From positions 1,128,084 through 1,192,083 of the forward strand of contig NZ_CP012334.1 of the NCBI RefSeq assembly GCF_001704295.1: a DNA stretch of 64,000 nt. The letters are read 5' to 3'. A program made the position numbers and the translations under genes. This document shows positions 43,932-53,071 of the stretch, in pieces. Position 1 is the first letter of the stretch. Every line of letters starts with the position of its first letter. The notes beneath the pieces are model-generated. The model worked only from the letters and a program-made list of their open reading frames with translations. It made no database searches and had not been told where the DNA came from. Source of the DNA: Bordetella sp. H567 (GTDB lineage: Bacteria; Pseudomonadota; Gammaproteobacteria; Burkholderiales; Burkholderiaceae_B).

Positions 43932-45209
43932 ATGAAACGGCCAGGGATGCCGCTGTCCCAGGCCTTGATAAAGAGACAAATGGGCATTCCATCCGCCACC
44001 TCTTCCCTCGATCGCGACGCGCTGCCGTCCCTGAGCGGCGTGCGCGTCATCGATCTGTCCATGTTCCTGGCCGGGCCATACTGCACGCAGCAGCTCGCCG
44101 ACCTTGGCGCCGAGATCATCAAGATCGAACCCAAGGACGGCGACTCCACGCGCGCGTTGCCGCCGCATTTCCACGAGGGCGAGAGCCTGTATTTCCTGGG
44201 CACCAACCGCTCCAAGAAGGGCATGGTGCTGGATCTCGCGCAGGCGGAAGGCCGGGCAGTCGTGCACCGGCTGGCCGCCACCGCGGACGTGGTCATCGAC
44301 AATTTCCGTCCCGGCGTGACGGCCAAGCTGGAAGTGGATTTCGCCACGCTCTCCAGAATCAATCCGCGCATCATCTGTTGCTCGATATCCGGATATGGCC
44401 AGGATGGCCCGTATGCCAGGCGGCCCGCCTACGACATGATCGTGCAGGCCCTGTCCGGTGGCATGAGCCTGACCGGCGAGCCGGGCGCGCGCGCCGTGCG
44501 CGCGGGCGTGCCCATAGGCGACATCTGCGCCGGCCTGCACGCGGTCATCGGCGTGCTGGCCGCGCTGCGCGAACGCGAGCAATCCGGCCTGGGCCAGTTC
44601 GTCGATATCTCCATGCTGGACGTGCAAGTGGCCATGCTCTCGTACCAGGGCGTGTATCACCTGTACTCCGGCGAAGTGCCGGGCCGGCAGGGGCGTGGCC
44701 ATGCCTCCATACCGACGTATGCCTCCTTCCAGGCGGCCGACGAACAGGACGTGCTTATCTGCGCCAACACCGAGAAGATGTGGGTGGCCCTGTGCGAGGT
44801 GCTGGAGCTGCCGGACTTGCCGGGCGACAGCCGCTTCCTGACCAATGAATTGCGCCATGCGCACCGTGCCGAACTGGAGCCCTTGCTCACGCAGGCGTTT
44901 GCCCGGCACGGCCGCGACGAATGGCTGGCGCGCCTGACGGCGCGCGGCGTGCCGTGCGCCCCCGTCAATTCGGTGGCCGATGCGTTGGCCGACGAGCAGG
45001 TGCGCCATCGCGGCATGGTGTGCACCATCGAACACACGCTGGGCGGCGAAATCGGCGTCCTGGGCAACCCGGTGAAGATGTCGCGTTCGCCCTCGGCGCC
45101 GTTCCGCAGTCCACCGCTGCTGGGGCAGCACACCGAAGAAATCCTGCGTGAACTGGAATACCCGCCCGAGCAGATCGGGGCCCTGCGCGCGCGCGGCGTC
45201 GTGGCCTAG
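43932..45209 (+). CDS. Class III CoA transferase (CaiB/BaiF family)
   Basis: The 425-residue reading has LSGVRVIDLSMFLAGPYC, ADLGAEIIKIEP and the catalytic-Asp block RPAYDMIVQALSGGMSLTG. An ATG at 43980 preceded by AAAGAG would remove 16 residues and is an alternative start. It should transfer CoA to or from a carboxylic acid of this pathway. It begins a tight run with the DUF35 and thiolase-like genes. Confidence 0.93.
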   Translation: MKRPGMPLSQALIKRQMGIPSATSSLDRDALPSLSGVRVIDLSMFLAGPYCTQQLADLGAEIIKIEPKDGDSTRALPPHFHEGESLYFLGTNRSKKGMVLDLAQAEGRAVVHRLAATADVVIDNFRPGVTAKLEVDFATLSRINPRIICCSISGYGQDGPYARRPAYDMIVQALSGGMSLTGEPGARAVRAGVPIGDICAGLHAVIGVLAALREREQSGLGQFVDISMLDVQVAMLSYQGVYHLYSGEVPGRQGRGHASIPTYASFQAADEQDVLICANTEKMWVALCEVLELPDLPGDSRFLTNELRHAHRAELEPLLTQAFARHGRDEWLARLTARGVPCAPVNSVADALADEQVRHRGMVCTIEHTLGGEIGVLGNPVKMSRSPSAPFRSPPLLGQHTEEILRELEYPPEQIGALRARGVVA

Positions 45210-45241
45210 CGTGTGCGCTTTCTCCTTCGAAAGGAAAGGTC

Positions 45242-45670
45242 ATGACATTCGACACCCCTCTCATTCCCAGCGCGAACCCGCGCTTGTCGGCGGACCACGT
45301 CCGTACGGCGGGCACGGGCATCCGGTTGGTCGGGCAGACGTGCAAGGACTGCGGCAAGTCGCTGTTCCCGCGAACGGGCGTGTGCCCCGCCTGCCAGTCC
45401 GTCAACCTGGCCGACAGTGAGATGCCGGACGAGGGCGTGCTGTACAGCTGGTCGGTGGTGCATGTCGCGCCCAAGCCCTGGACCACACCCTATGTGATCG
45501 GCTACGTGGACCTGCCCAACCAGGTGCGCGTGTTCTCCCATATCGGCGGCGCGCCCGACAGCCTGCGGGTCGATATGCCGGTGCGCCTGGAAGCTGTCGC
45601 CGCCGCCCATGGCGAGACGGCGGGACAGCCGCCTTTCCGTTTCAGTCCCGTCCAGAAGGGAGTCCTCTAA
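45242..45670 (+). CDS. DUF35/OB-fold acyl-CoA-associated zinc-ribbon protein
   Basis: The 142-residue protein has a rubredoxin-like zinc ribbon (CKDCGKSLFPRTGVCPAC) followed by the OB-fold block VLYSWSVVHVAPKPWTTPYV. Such proteins form complexes with non-decarboxylating thiolase-like enzymes and help bind acyl-CoA. The next gene, a thiolase-like protein, starts on the last base of its stop codon (TAATG), the classic arrangement. Confidence 0.9.
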   Translation: MTFDTPLIPSANPRLSADHVRTAGTGIRLVGQTCKDCGKSLFPRTGVCPACQSVNLADSEMPDEGVLYSWSVVHVAPKPWTTPYVIGYVDLPNQVRVFSHIGGAPDSLRVDMPVRLEAVAAAHGETAGQPPFRFSPVQKGVL

Positions 45671-46809
45671 TGCGCAAAGTCTCTGTCATCGGCACGGGAA
45701 TGATCAAGTTCGGCAAATATCCCGATGTCAGCCTCGCCGACCTGGGGTGGCCCGCGGTCAAGCAGGCCATTGCCGACGCCGGCATCGAGCCGCGCGACAT
45801 CGATGCGCTGTTCTGCGGCACCGGCCTGGGCGGCCCCATGCCGGGGCAGCGCATCTTTGGCCGGCTGGGGCTGGCGGGGCTGCCCATCATCAACGTCGAG
45901 AACGCCTGCTCCAGCGGCTCTTCCGCGCTCAGCCTCGGCTACACCGCAATCGCCAGCGGCCGATACGACATCGTGATGGCCATGGGCGTGGAGAAGCTGA
46001 CCAAGTTCAACGGCGGCACTATCCCCCTGGAACGGGAGGACTGGGAAGTGGCCAACGGTCTGGTCATGCCGGCGCTGTACGCCATGCGGGCGCGGCGCTA
46101 CATGCATGACTACGGCCTGACCCGCGAGCAATTGGCCAGCGTGGTGGTGAAGTCGCGCCGCCACGCCGCGTTGAACCACGATGCGCAGCTGCGCAAGGAA
46201 ACCACGGTGGAAGAGGTACTGGCCTCGCGCATGATCGCCGACCCTTTCACGCTGTACCAGTGCTGCCCCACCGGCGACGGCGCTGCCGTCGTCATCCTGT
46301 GCGCGGAGGAGCTGGCTCCCAAATACTGCAGCCGGCCCGTCAAGGTGGTGGCCTCGCACGTGGCGTCGGGCGTATTCGAAAGCGGGCCGCGCGATATGAC
46401 GAATCCCGAGATCACCGTGCGCTGCGCGCGGGAGACCTACGAGGAAGCGGGCCTCGGCCCCGAGGACATCGACGTCGCCGAAGTGCATGACGCCTTCACC
46501 AGCGCGGAGCTGATGTACTACGAAGCCTTCGGCTTCTGCGAACGCGGCGAGGCGGCGCAGTTGCTGGAAAGCGGCGCCACGTCCCTGGGCGGCCGGATAC
46601 CGGTCAATCCCAGCGGCGGCCTGTTGTCCAAGGGGCACCCCGTGGCCGCGACCGGGGCCGCGCAGGTGGTCGAGGTGGTGCGCCAGCTGCAGGGCCGCTG
46701 CGGCAGCCGGCAGGTGGAAGGGGCGAAGGTGGGACTGACGCACGCCACGGGCGGGGGCATCAGCGGCTTCGATCATGGCGTCTGCGCGATCCACGTGTTC
46801 GCGGTCTAG
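45670..46809 (+). CDS. Thiolase family protein (SCP-x/acetyl-CoA acetyltransferase-like)
   Basis: The 379-residue protein has the thiolase nucleophile region NVENACSSGSSALSLGYTAI, the HDAFTSAELMYYEAFGF block and NPSGGLLSKGHPVAATG with the active-site His. The acidic HDAFT motif rather than NEAF places it with SCP-x-like and DUF35-associated enzymes. It probably carries out thiolytic or retro-aldol/Claisen cleavage on a pathway acyl-CoA in complex with the DUF35 protein. Confidence 0.9.
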   Translation: MRKVSVIGTGMIKFGKYPDVSLADLGWPAVKQAIADAGIEPRDIDALFCGTGLGGPMPGQRIFGRLGLAGLPIINVENACSSGSSALSLGYTAIASGRYDIVMAMGVEKLTKFNGGTIPLEREDWEVANGLVMPALYAMRARRYMHDYGLTREQLASVVVKSRRHAALNHDAQLRKETTVEEVLASRMIADPFTLYQCCPTGDGAAVVILCAEELAPKYCSRPVKVVASHVASGVFESGPRDMTNPEITVRCARETYEEAGLGPEDIDVAEVHDAFTSAELMYYEAFGFCERGEAAQLLESGATSLGGRIPVNPSGGLLSKGHPVAATGAAQVVEVVRQLQGRCGSRQVEGAKVGLTHATGGGISGFDHGVCAIHVFAV

Positions 46810-46866
46810 GCGCGCCGCACACCGGAGGGAAGCTCCCATGCGTACGCAAACAGACGGGACCCGGCC

Positions 46867-47685
46867 ATGAGCCGTCCGATCGCGGAACTGCATTGCCGTG
46901 TGCAGGGTACCGGCCCGGCCGTTGTCCTGCTGCATCCGGCCGGCTTGGACCACACCGCCATGGCGGGCGTGGCCGCCGCGCTGGCCGCATCGCCGGTGAA
47001 GCGGCGCGTGGTCTCGGTGGACCTGCGTGGCCATGGCTTGTCGCCCGATGCGGCGGCCGGCACATCGATGGCGGATCACGCCGACGATGTGAACGCGCTC
47101 ATTGGGCGCCATTGCGAGGGCGCGGCCGTCGTACTGGGCGTGTCGTTCGGCGGCATGGTGGCCCAGGAGCTGGCATTGCGGCATCCCGCTTCGGTGGCCG
47201 GCCTGCTCCTGTGCGGCTGCGGCGCCACCTTCGCGGACGAATTCCGCCCCGCGTTGCGGCAACGCGGACTGGACGCCGAGCGCAATGGCATGGCCGCCGT
47301 CGTCGACACCACGCTGGACCGCTGGTTCACGCCCGCGGCGCGGTCCGGTCCGCTGGCGGATGCCGTGCGCGACCGGCTGCTGCGCGACAAGCCAGCGAAC
47401 TGGTCCGCGACCTGGCAGACGATAGCCACACACGATGCGCTGCCGCGGCTCGGGGCGGTCCGGGTTCCCACCGCGGTCGTCGCGGGCGAGCACGATGCCG
47501 CCACGCCGGCCGCCGCCAGCAGGCAATTGGCCGCGGCCATATCGGCCGCCCGGTGGATATGCATTCCCGGCGCGCCGCATATGATGCAGTTGGAATGCGG
47601 CGATGCCTTCAATGCCCAGGTGCTGGCATTCCTGGCGTCGCGGGCAGCCGGCGCCGGCCGTGGCGCCGCGGGAGTGGCGCCTTGA
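46867..47685 (+). CDS. Alpha/beta hydrolase (enol-lactonase-like)
   Basis: The 272-residue protein has the HPAG oxyanion motif, DLRGHGLSP, the nucleophile elbow GVSFGG with Ser93, an Asp in VVAGEHDAATP and the His in PGAPHMMQLE. It resembles 3-oxoadipate enol-lactonase-type hydrolases that open lactones. Its stop codon overlaps the start of a second, related hydrolase, suggesting that the pair arose by duplication. Confidence 0.88.
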   Translation: MSRPIAELHCRVQGTGPAVVLLHPAGLDHTAMAGVAAALAASPVKRRVVSVDLRGHGLSPDAAAGTSMADHADDVNALIGRHCEGAAVVLGVSFGGMVAQELALRHPASVAGLLLCGCGATFADEFRPALRQRGLDAERNGMAAVVDTTLDRWFTPAARSGPLADAVRDRLLRDKPANWSATWQTIATHDALPRLGAVRVPTAVVAGEHDAATPAAASRQLAAAISAARWICIPGAPHMMQLECGDAFNAQVLAFLASRAAGAGRGAAGVAP

Positions 47686-48482
47686 ACACACCGAGCGATA
47701 CCGGCACGCAAGGCTTGAATCACGTCCTGTACGCGGACGCCGCGACGGACGTCACGCTGCTGCTCGTGCATCCATTGGGCGCGGACCAGGCGTTCTGGGA
47801 CGACTGCGTGCGGCATTGGGCCCCGGTGGTGTCCTGCCTGGCCTGCGACCTGAGGTCGGCGGGGCGATCGCCGCGTTCGGCCGGGCCGGCTTACATCGGG
47901 CGGCACGTCGCCGACCTGGAAGCGCTGCGCGTGCAACTGGGCCTGCGGCAGGTCGTTCCGGTCGGGTGCGCCATCGGTTCCATGATCGCGGCCGCCTATG
48001 CGGCCAGCCACGCGGACAGCGTGGCCGCCGTCGTGCTGTCGAACCCCACTTTGCGCACCTCGCCGAAAGCCGCCGAGGCGCTGCGGGTGCGCGCCGCCGC
48101 CGTGCTGGCCGGCGGCATGTCGGCCATCCTTCCCGCGGCGGTGGACACGCCTTTCCTGAACCAGCCCATGGACGAACGGCGCGACCGCTATGTCCGGCGC
48201 TTCGCGAGCCAGGATGCCCAGGCCTACGCCGATTCCATCCTGGGCATCGTCGATGCCGACGTCAGCGCCGAGATCGCGGCCTTGCGTTGCCCGGCGCTGG
48301 TGGTCGCCGGGGCGCACGACACGCTGCTGCCGCCCGAGCAGGCGCTGCAGGTGCACCAGGCGCTGGCCGATTCGCGATTCCTGCAATTCGAGAACGCCGC
48401 CCACTTCCTGCCGTACCAGCAGCCGGCCGAGTTCGCGCGGCAAGTCCTGCAATTCCTTGCCCGGACCGGCAACCTTCATTGA
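47682..48482 (+). CDS. Alpha/beta hydrolase with Cys at the nucleophile position
   Basis: The 266-residue reading starts at TTG 47682, which overlaps the preceding stop (TTGA) and has GGAG upstream. It parallels the preceding hydrolase (LLLVHPLGADQAFWDD, CDLRSAGRSP) but its elbow is GCAIGS, placing Cys96 where Ser is normal. The Asp (VVAGAHDTLLPP) and His (FENAAHFLPYQ) are kept, so it may be a cysteine hydrolase, as in dienelactone hydrolase, or an inactive partner. Confidence 0.85.
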   Translation: MNTPSDTGTQGLNHVLYADAATDVTLLLVHPLGADQAFWDDCVRHWAPVVSCLACDLRSAGRSPRSAGPAYIGRHVADLEALRVQLGLRQVVPVGCAIGSMIAAAYAASHADSVAAVVLSNPTLRTSPKAAEALRVRAAAVLAGGMSAILPAAVDTPFLNQPMDERRDRYVRRFASQDAQAYADSILGIVDADVSAEIAALRCPALVVAGAHDTLLPPEQALQVHQALADSRFLQFENAAHFLPYQQPAEFARQVLQFLARTGNLH

Positions 48483-48504
48483 CCCGACGGGTGGAGACCT
48501 GACC

Positions 48505-49089
48505 ATGAAGCAAAAGGGATTTTTGATCGTGCACGCGCAGCCGGCGCCGGTATTCGAGGAAGAGTTCAATGCCTGGTACGACACCGAGCATTTGCCCGAG
48601 CGCCTGGCGGTGCCGGGCTTCGAAACCGCCCTGCGCTACGTGGCGACGGCGGGATCGCGCGGCTACCTGGCCGTCTACGACACGGTGGACGCCGGCGTGT
48701 TCGATACCCCGGCGTACCTGAAGGTCTCCTTCGACAATTCCAGTCCCTGGACCAAACGGGTCACCGGCCGCGCGCGCATCTACCGTTCGGCGGGCGCGCA
48801 GGTCTACCCCGGCGATGCATTGACGATGCCCTCGGCGCGCCTGCTGCTGCTGCGCTTTCGCGGCCTGCCCGCCGACGCGCAAGACACCATCGTGGCCGGA
48901 GTGCGGGCGAATTTCGAGCAGCGCCCGGAAACCCTGCAGGTACGGGTATTCGCCTACCCGGCTGACGGCGGCGTGGACTTCCTGGGCATGGTCGAAGCCC
49001 GGGCGCCCCTAAACGAGTCCTTCGACCTGAAGCCCTTCGGCCGCTACGCCGACGCGATCGACATGGTCAACACCTACGTGCCGTACTGA
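48505..49089 (+). CDS. Ferredoxin-like-fold protein, EthD/DUF-type, unknown function
   Basis: The 194-residue protein seems to contain two dimeric alpha/beta-barrel repeats. The first begins KGFLIVHAQPAPVFEEEFN with WYDTEHLPERLAVPGF, a pattern seen in EthD-related proteins; the second begins ARLLLLRFRG. Members of this superfamily often act as isomerases, decarboxylases or monooxygenases of small ring compounds. It lies 22 nt after the hydrolases in the same direction. The specific role is not known. Confidence 0.75.
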   Translation: MKQKGFLIVHAQPAPVFEEEFNAWYDTEHLPERLAVPGFETALRYVATAGSRGYLAVYDTVDAGVFDTPAYLKVSFDNSSPWTKRVTGRARIYRSAGAQVYPGDALTMPSARLLLLRFRGLPADAQDTIVAGVRANFEQRPETLQVRVFAYPADGGVDFLGMVEARAPLNESFDLKPFGRYADAIDMVNTYVPY

Positions 49090-49154
49090 CCCGCGGCCTG
49101 CAATGTGAACGCGCCCGTCAGTGGCGCGGATATTAGACGGAGACAAATCGTCCC

Positions 49155-50387
49155 ATGGATGCAAGACATGAGGATGGCGGTGCCGCACGCCCGTACGGCC
49201 GGCCGCTGGATGGAATACGCGTCGTGACGCTGGAGCACGCGCTGGCCGCACCGCTATGCACGCGTCACCTGGCCGACCTGGGCGCCGACGTCATCAAGGT
49301 GGAGCGGCCGCGGGAAGGCGATTTCTCGCGCGGCTACGACGCCTTCGTGCAGGGTCAGTCCACCTACTTCGTGTGGCTGAACCGCGGCAAGAGAAGCCTG
49401 GCGATCGATATCAAGACGCCCGAGGGGCGGACGGTGATGCACCGGCTTGCCGCGTCGGCGGATGTGCTGGTGCAAAACCTGGCGCCCGGCGCCGCCCGCC
49501 GCGCGGGCTTGGATTACGAAACGCTGCGCGAGGTGAACCCGCGGTTGATCGTTGCCGATATCTCCGGCTATGGCGAGGGCGGCCCCTTCTCGCACAAGAA
49601 GGCGTACGACATGCTGATCCAGGCGGAGTCCGGGCTGATCAGCATCAATGGCACGTCGGACACGCCGGCGCGTGTCGGTATCTCCGTCGCCGACCTGGCG
49701 ACAGGCATGTACACCCAGAACGCGATATTGGCCGCGCTGCTGCAACGGGGGCGTACCGGCCTGGGCATGAACGTGAAAGTGGCGATGCTGGACGCGCTGG
49801 CGGAATGGATGCACTACCCCATGTACCGGCACGCCTACAGCGGCAGCGTGGTGCCACGGATGGCGATGAACAACCCGTCGATCGCGCCCTATGGCGCGCA
49901 TGCGGCGAAGGACGGCGCCGTCGTTTTCAGCGTGCAGAACGAGCGCGAATGGCGCGCGTTCTGCGACGTCGTGCTGGATATGCCCGAACTGGCGGGGTCG
50001 CCCGAATACGGGACCAACAGCCAGCGCATCCGCAATGTGGCCACGCTGACGGCGCTGATCGAAGACGCATTCCGCGACAAGACCGCGCTGGAAGTGGTGG
50101 CGCTTCTGGACAAGGCCGGTATCGCCAACGGACGCCTGAACGGCGCCGGGGACTTGTGGGAGCACCCGCAGCTGGCCGAACGCGACCGCTGGCGCGAGGT
50201 CGATATCCCGGGCGGCACCCGGATCCGTGCCTTGCTGCCGCCCGCCACCTTCAATGATTTCGAAGCGGCGATGGGCCCGGTCCCGGATCTGGGCGAACAC
50301 ACGGCGCAGATCCTGGCCGCGCTCGATTTCAGTCCCGCCGAAATCGACGCGCTATGCGCGGCAAGGATCGCCGAACGGCGTCCCTGA
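49155..50387 (+). CDS. Class III CoA transferase (CaiB/BaiF family)
   Basis: The 410-residue protein has LDGIRVVTLEHALAAPLCTR, ADLGADVIKVERP and the catalytic block KKAYDMLIQAESGLISINGT. It is the second CoA transferase of the array and is followed by a MaoC-type hydratase, as in itaconate or mesaconate pathways. The GGAGA site lies about 12 nt before the ATG. Specificity for a dicarboxylate is inference from context. Confidence 0.93.
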   Translation: MDARHEDGGAARPYGRPLDGIRVVTLEHALAAPLCTRHLADLGADVIKVERPREGDFSRGYDAFVQGQSTYFVWLNRGKRSLAIDIKTPEGRTVMHRLAASADVLVQNLAPGAARRAGLDYETLREVNPRLIVADISGYGEGGPFSHKKAYDMLIQAESGLISINGTSDTPARVGISVADLATGMYTQNAILAALLQRGRTGLGMNVKVAMLDALAEWMHYPMYRHAYSGSVVPRMAMNNPSIAPYGAHAAKDGAVVFSVQNEREWRAFCDVVLDMPELAGSPEYGTNSQRIRNVATLTALIEDAFRDKTALEVVALLDKAGIANGRLNGAGDLWEHPQLAERDRWREVDIPGGTRIRALLPPATFNDFEAAMGPVPDLGEHTAQILAALDFSPAEIDALCAARIAERRP

Positions 50388-50462
50388 TCTTATTCAACCC
50401 GGCCACGGCCGGATTCATGCGTGCGTCCCGCCGTCTGGATGGGACATGAAAGGAGGATTCCA

Positions 50463-50963
50463 ATGAGCAAGAAAGAAGGATGGTCGGGCCGCTTCTACGA
50501 GGATTTCGAGGTCGGCGATGTCTACCATCATCCCCTGGGCCGCACCGTGCTGTCGGCCGACAACACATGGTTCACGCTGTTGACGCAGGCGCCCGCGCCC
50601 ATCCACTTCGATCACCACTATGCCGGCCAGACCGAGTGGAAAAAGGTGATCGTCAATTCCACCTTCATCCTGGCGCTGGTCACCGGCCAGAGCGTGACCG
50701 ACCTTTCCCAGAACGTTTTCGCCAACCTGGGCTGGGACCAGGTTCGGCTGCCCAAGCCGGTGTTCGAGGGCGACACCATCTACTCCCAATCCAAGGTCCT
50801 GGAGCTGCGCGATTCGAAGTCGCGCCCCGACGTCGGCATCGTGAAGGTATCGACCGTTGGCTACAACCAGGAAGGAACGGTGGTGATCAGCTTCCTGCGC
50901 ACCATGATGATCTTTCGCCGGGGCCGCAATCCCGGCATTCCGCGGCCTCGCATCGAGGACTAG
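50463..50963 (+). CDS. MaoC-like (hot-dog) dehydratase
   Basis: The 166-residue hot-dog protein starts at ATG 50463 after a strong AAAGGAGG site. It has YEDFEVGDVYHHPLGRTVLS, NTWFTLLTQAPAPIHFDHHY with the D-x4-H-like hydratase dyad region, and DTIYSQSKVLELRDSKSRPD. This is the pattern of mesaconyl/itaconyl-CoA hydratase relatives. It should add or remove water on an acyl-CoA made by the CoA transferase encoded just upstream. Confidence 0.9.
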   Translation: MSKKEGWSGRFYEDFEVGDVYHHPLGRTVLSADNTWFTLLTQAPAPIHFDHHYAGQTEWKKVIVNSTFILALVTGQSVTDLSQNVFANLGWDQVRLPKPVFEGDTIYSQSKVLELRDSKSRPDVGIVKVSTVGYNQEGTVVISFLRTMMIFRRGRNPGIPRPRIED

Positions 50964-51073
50964 GCGCGCGGCGCCAGCAGTGCGGCAGTACCCGGCCGGC
51001 AAGGCGCCGTCCGGGGTGGGACACGAGAACATTCATACGGACGACAACCCGACCAAGGGTGCAGGAGACAGAA

Positions 51074-52045
51074 ATGTTCAAGTTCATCAAGGGCGCGACA
51101 GTCGCGCTTGCTGTCCTCGGGACAGCGCATGCCATGGCGGCCGACGATTACCCGAACCGCCCGATCAAGATGTGGATCGCCAATGCGCCGGGCGGCGGCA
51201 CCGACATCACCGGGCGCATCATCGCCGACAAGCTCAGCCGCATCCTGGGCCAGCCGGTGGTGGTGGAAAACCACGCGGGAGCCGGCGGCATCATCGGCGT
51301 GGGCATGGCGGCCAAGGCGCCGGCCGACGGCTACAACGTACTTTACGATTCGGCATCGTTCACGGTGAATCCGGCCATCCGGGAGCTGAGCTACGACCCG
51401 GTGAAGGACTTCATTCCCTTGTCGCTTTCGGTCAGCCAGCCCAACGTGCTGGTGGTGGCGGCGGATTCGCCGATCAAGACGCTGAAGGACTACATACAGG
51501 CGGCCAAGGACCATCCGGGGGCCATCACCTTCGGATCGGCCGGCGTGGGAACGGGCCAGCACATGACCGGCGAATACTTCCGCAAGGTGGCGCACGTCAA
51601 CATCATGCACGTGCCCTACAAGGCCGGCGCGGCGGTGTACGTGGACATCATGGGCGGTCAGATCACGTCTTACTTCGGCAACCTGGGATCGGCGATGGGC
51701 TTCATCTCGGGCGGCAAGGTGCGCCCGCTGGCCGTGACCTCGGCGCAGCGCAATCCGCGCCTGCCCGACGTACCGACCATGCAGGAGGAAGGCTTTCCCG
51801 GCTTCGTGATAACGGAATGGGCCGGCGCCTACGTGCCGGCGGGCACGCCGCCCGCCATCGTGAAAAGGCTGTCGCAGGCCTTCCAGGATGCGGTGAAGGA
51901 CCCGCAGGTGAAGGCGGCACTGGAGAAGGCCGGCGTGGACGTCATCGGCAGCTCGCAGGCCGACTTCCAGAAATTCCTGAAGCCGGAATTCGCGCGCTGG
52001 GCGCAACTGGCCAAGGAGAACAATATCCGTGCGGCATCCCGTTAA
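51074..52045 (+). CDS. Tripartite tricarboxylate transporter substrate-binding protein (Bug)
   Basis: The 323-residue receptor from ATG 51074 (GGAGA upstream) has a signal peptide cleaved near HAMA-ADDYPNRP. The family blocks are IKMWIANAPGGGTDITG, ENHAGAGGIIG, PYKAGAAVYVDIMGGQI and PAGTPPAIV. It probably captures the acid that the surrounding CoA transferase, hydratase and lyase genes degrade. No TctAB genes are present. Confidence 0.95.
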   Translation: MFKFIKGATVALAVLGTAHAMAADDYPNRPIKMWIANAPGGGTDITGRIIADKLSRILGQPVVVENHAGAGGIIGVGMAAKAPADGYNVLYDSASFTVNPAIRELSYDPVKDFIPLSLSVSQPNVLVVAADSPIKTLKDYIQAAKDHPGAITFGSAGVGTGQHMTGEYFRKVAHVNIMHVPYKAGAAVYVDIMGGQITSYFGNLGSAMGFISGGKVRPLAVTSAQRNPRLPDVPTMQEEGFPGFVITEWAGAYVPAGTPPAIVKRLSQAFQDAVKDPQVKAALEKAGVDVIGSSQADFQKFLKPEFARWAQLAKENNIRAASR

Positions 52046-52126
52046 GATCGCGGGGCGTTGCGCGTCGGTCGAGGCGCCCCGCGGCCGGGGCGGCCGTTAT
52101 TGTCCAAGCGCCGGAAGGGGATCCAC

Positions 52127-53065
52127 ATGGCAGACGATCACGCAGAAAATTATGTAAAGGTGTGCGAAGTCGGACCGCGCGATGGCCTGCAGATGGCGCC
52201 TTCCATTATGCCGACGCCGGCCAAGATCGCATGGCTGAAGAAAATACTCGAGGCTGGCGTGCCCGAGATCGAGGCGGGCAGTTTCGTTCCGCCCCGCCTG
52301 GTGCCGCAGATGGCGGATACGGGCGACGTCATACGGGCCATGTCGCTGTGCTCCGATCATGGAATATGCGCGCTTGTGCCCAATCTGAAGGGCGCGCAGC
52401 TGGCCTACGATGCCGGCGCCCACGCCGTCATCGTGCCGGTATCGGTCAGTGAAAAGCACAGCCTGTCGAATACGCGCAAGGGCACGTTCGAGCAGGTCGC
52501 CGAAGTCCAGTCCATTGTGCAATGGGTGCGCGCGCAGCCTCGGGCCATGCGGGTGGACGTGGGCTGCGCCACCGCGTTCGGGTGTTCGATGGAAGGCGTG
52601 ATCGCGCTGGACCGCGTGGTGGCCGTCGCGTCGGCCCTGGCGCGCGCCGGGGCGGACCAGGTGGTGCTGGCCGATACGGTGGGCTATGGCAATCCGGCGC
52701 AGATACGCGCCGTGGTGCGCGCGGTGCGGGCCGAGATAGGTCCCGTGCTGGGGAGGCTGCACCTGCACGACACCATGGGACTGGGACTGGCGAACGTGTT
52801 GGCCGGCCTGGATGCAGGCATCCGCGAGTTCGATTCCTCGATGGGCGGCCTGGGCGGATGCCCATTCGCGCCGGGCGCATCGGGCAATATCGTGACCGAA
52901 GACCTGGTCTTCATGCTGGAGAGCATGGGCCTGCGCACGGGAATCGACCTGGGCGCGCTGATGCAGGCGCGCGTGCTGCTGCAGCAGGGATTGCCCGGCG
53001 AGCCCTTGCGCGGGAATATTGCCTTGGCGGGCATTCCGCGCACTTATCGTGAAAGGGCGGCATAG
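52127..53065 (+). CDS. HMG-CoA lyase-like (DRE-TIM) enzyme
   Basis: The 312-residue protein has the start motif VCEVGPRDGLQ, the metal-binding HLHDTMGLGLANVL and the C-terminal glycine loop GGLGGCPFAPGASGN with the catalytic Cys. These are hallmarks of hydroxymethylglutaryl-CoA lyase, which splits 3-hydroxy-3-methylglutaryl-CoA into acetoacetate and acetyl-CoA; relatives cleave other 3-hydroxy-acyl-CoAs such as citramalyl-CoA-type substrates. Its place after the Bug, MaoC and CoA transferase genes suggests the final cleavage step of that route. Confidence 0.92.
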   Translation: MADDHAENYVKVCEVGPRDGLQMAPSIMPTPAKIAWLKKILEAGVPEIEAGSFVPPRLVPQMADTGDVIRAMSLCSDHGICALVPNLKGAQLAYDAGAHAVIVPVSVSEKHSLSNTRKGTFEQVAEVQSIVQWVRAQPRAMRVDVGCATAFGCSMEGVIALDRVVAVASALARAGADQVVLADTVGYGNPAQIRAVVRAVRAEIGPVLGRLHLHDTMGLGLANVLAGLDAGIREFDSSMGGLGGCPFAPGASGNIVTEDLVFMLESMGLRTGIDLGALMQARVLLQQGLPGEPLRGNIALAGIPRTYRERAA

Positions 53066-53071
53066 AGCGAT

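Noticed and set aside
45667-47691. Antisense open frame (674 codons) across the thiolase and hydrolase genes
   Set aside because: It spans two real genes on the other strand and has no recognisable domain.
43870-49150. Recurring ATTTGTCTC/GAGACAAAT words near 41690, 43870, 43975 and 49140
   Set aside because: Two of the four are GAGA-type ribosome-binding sites just before start codons, so a shared operator is not supported.
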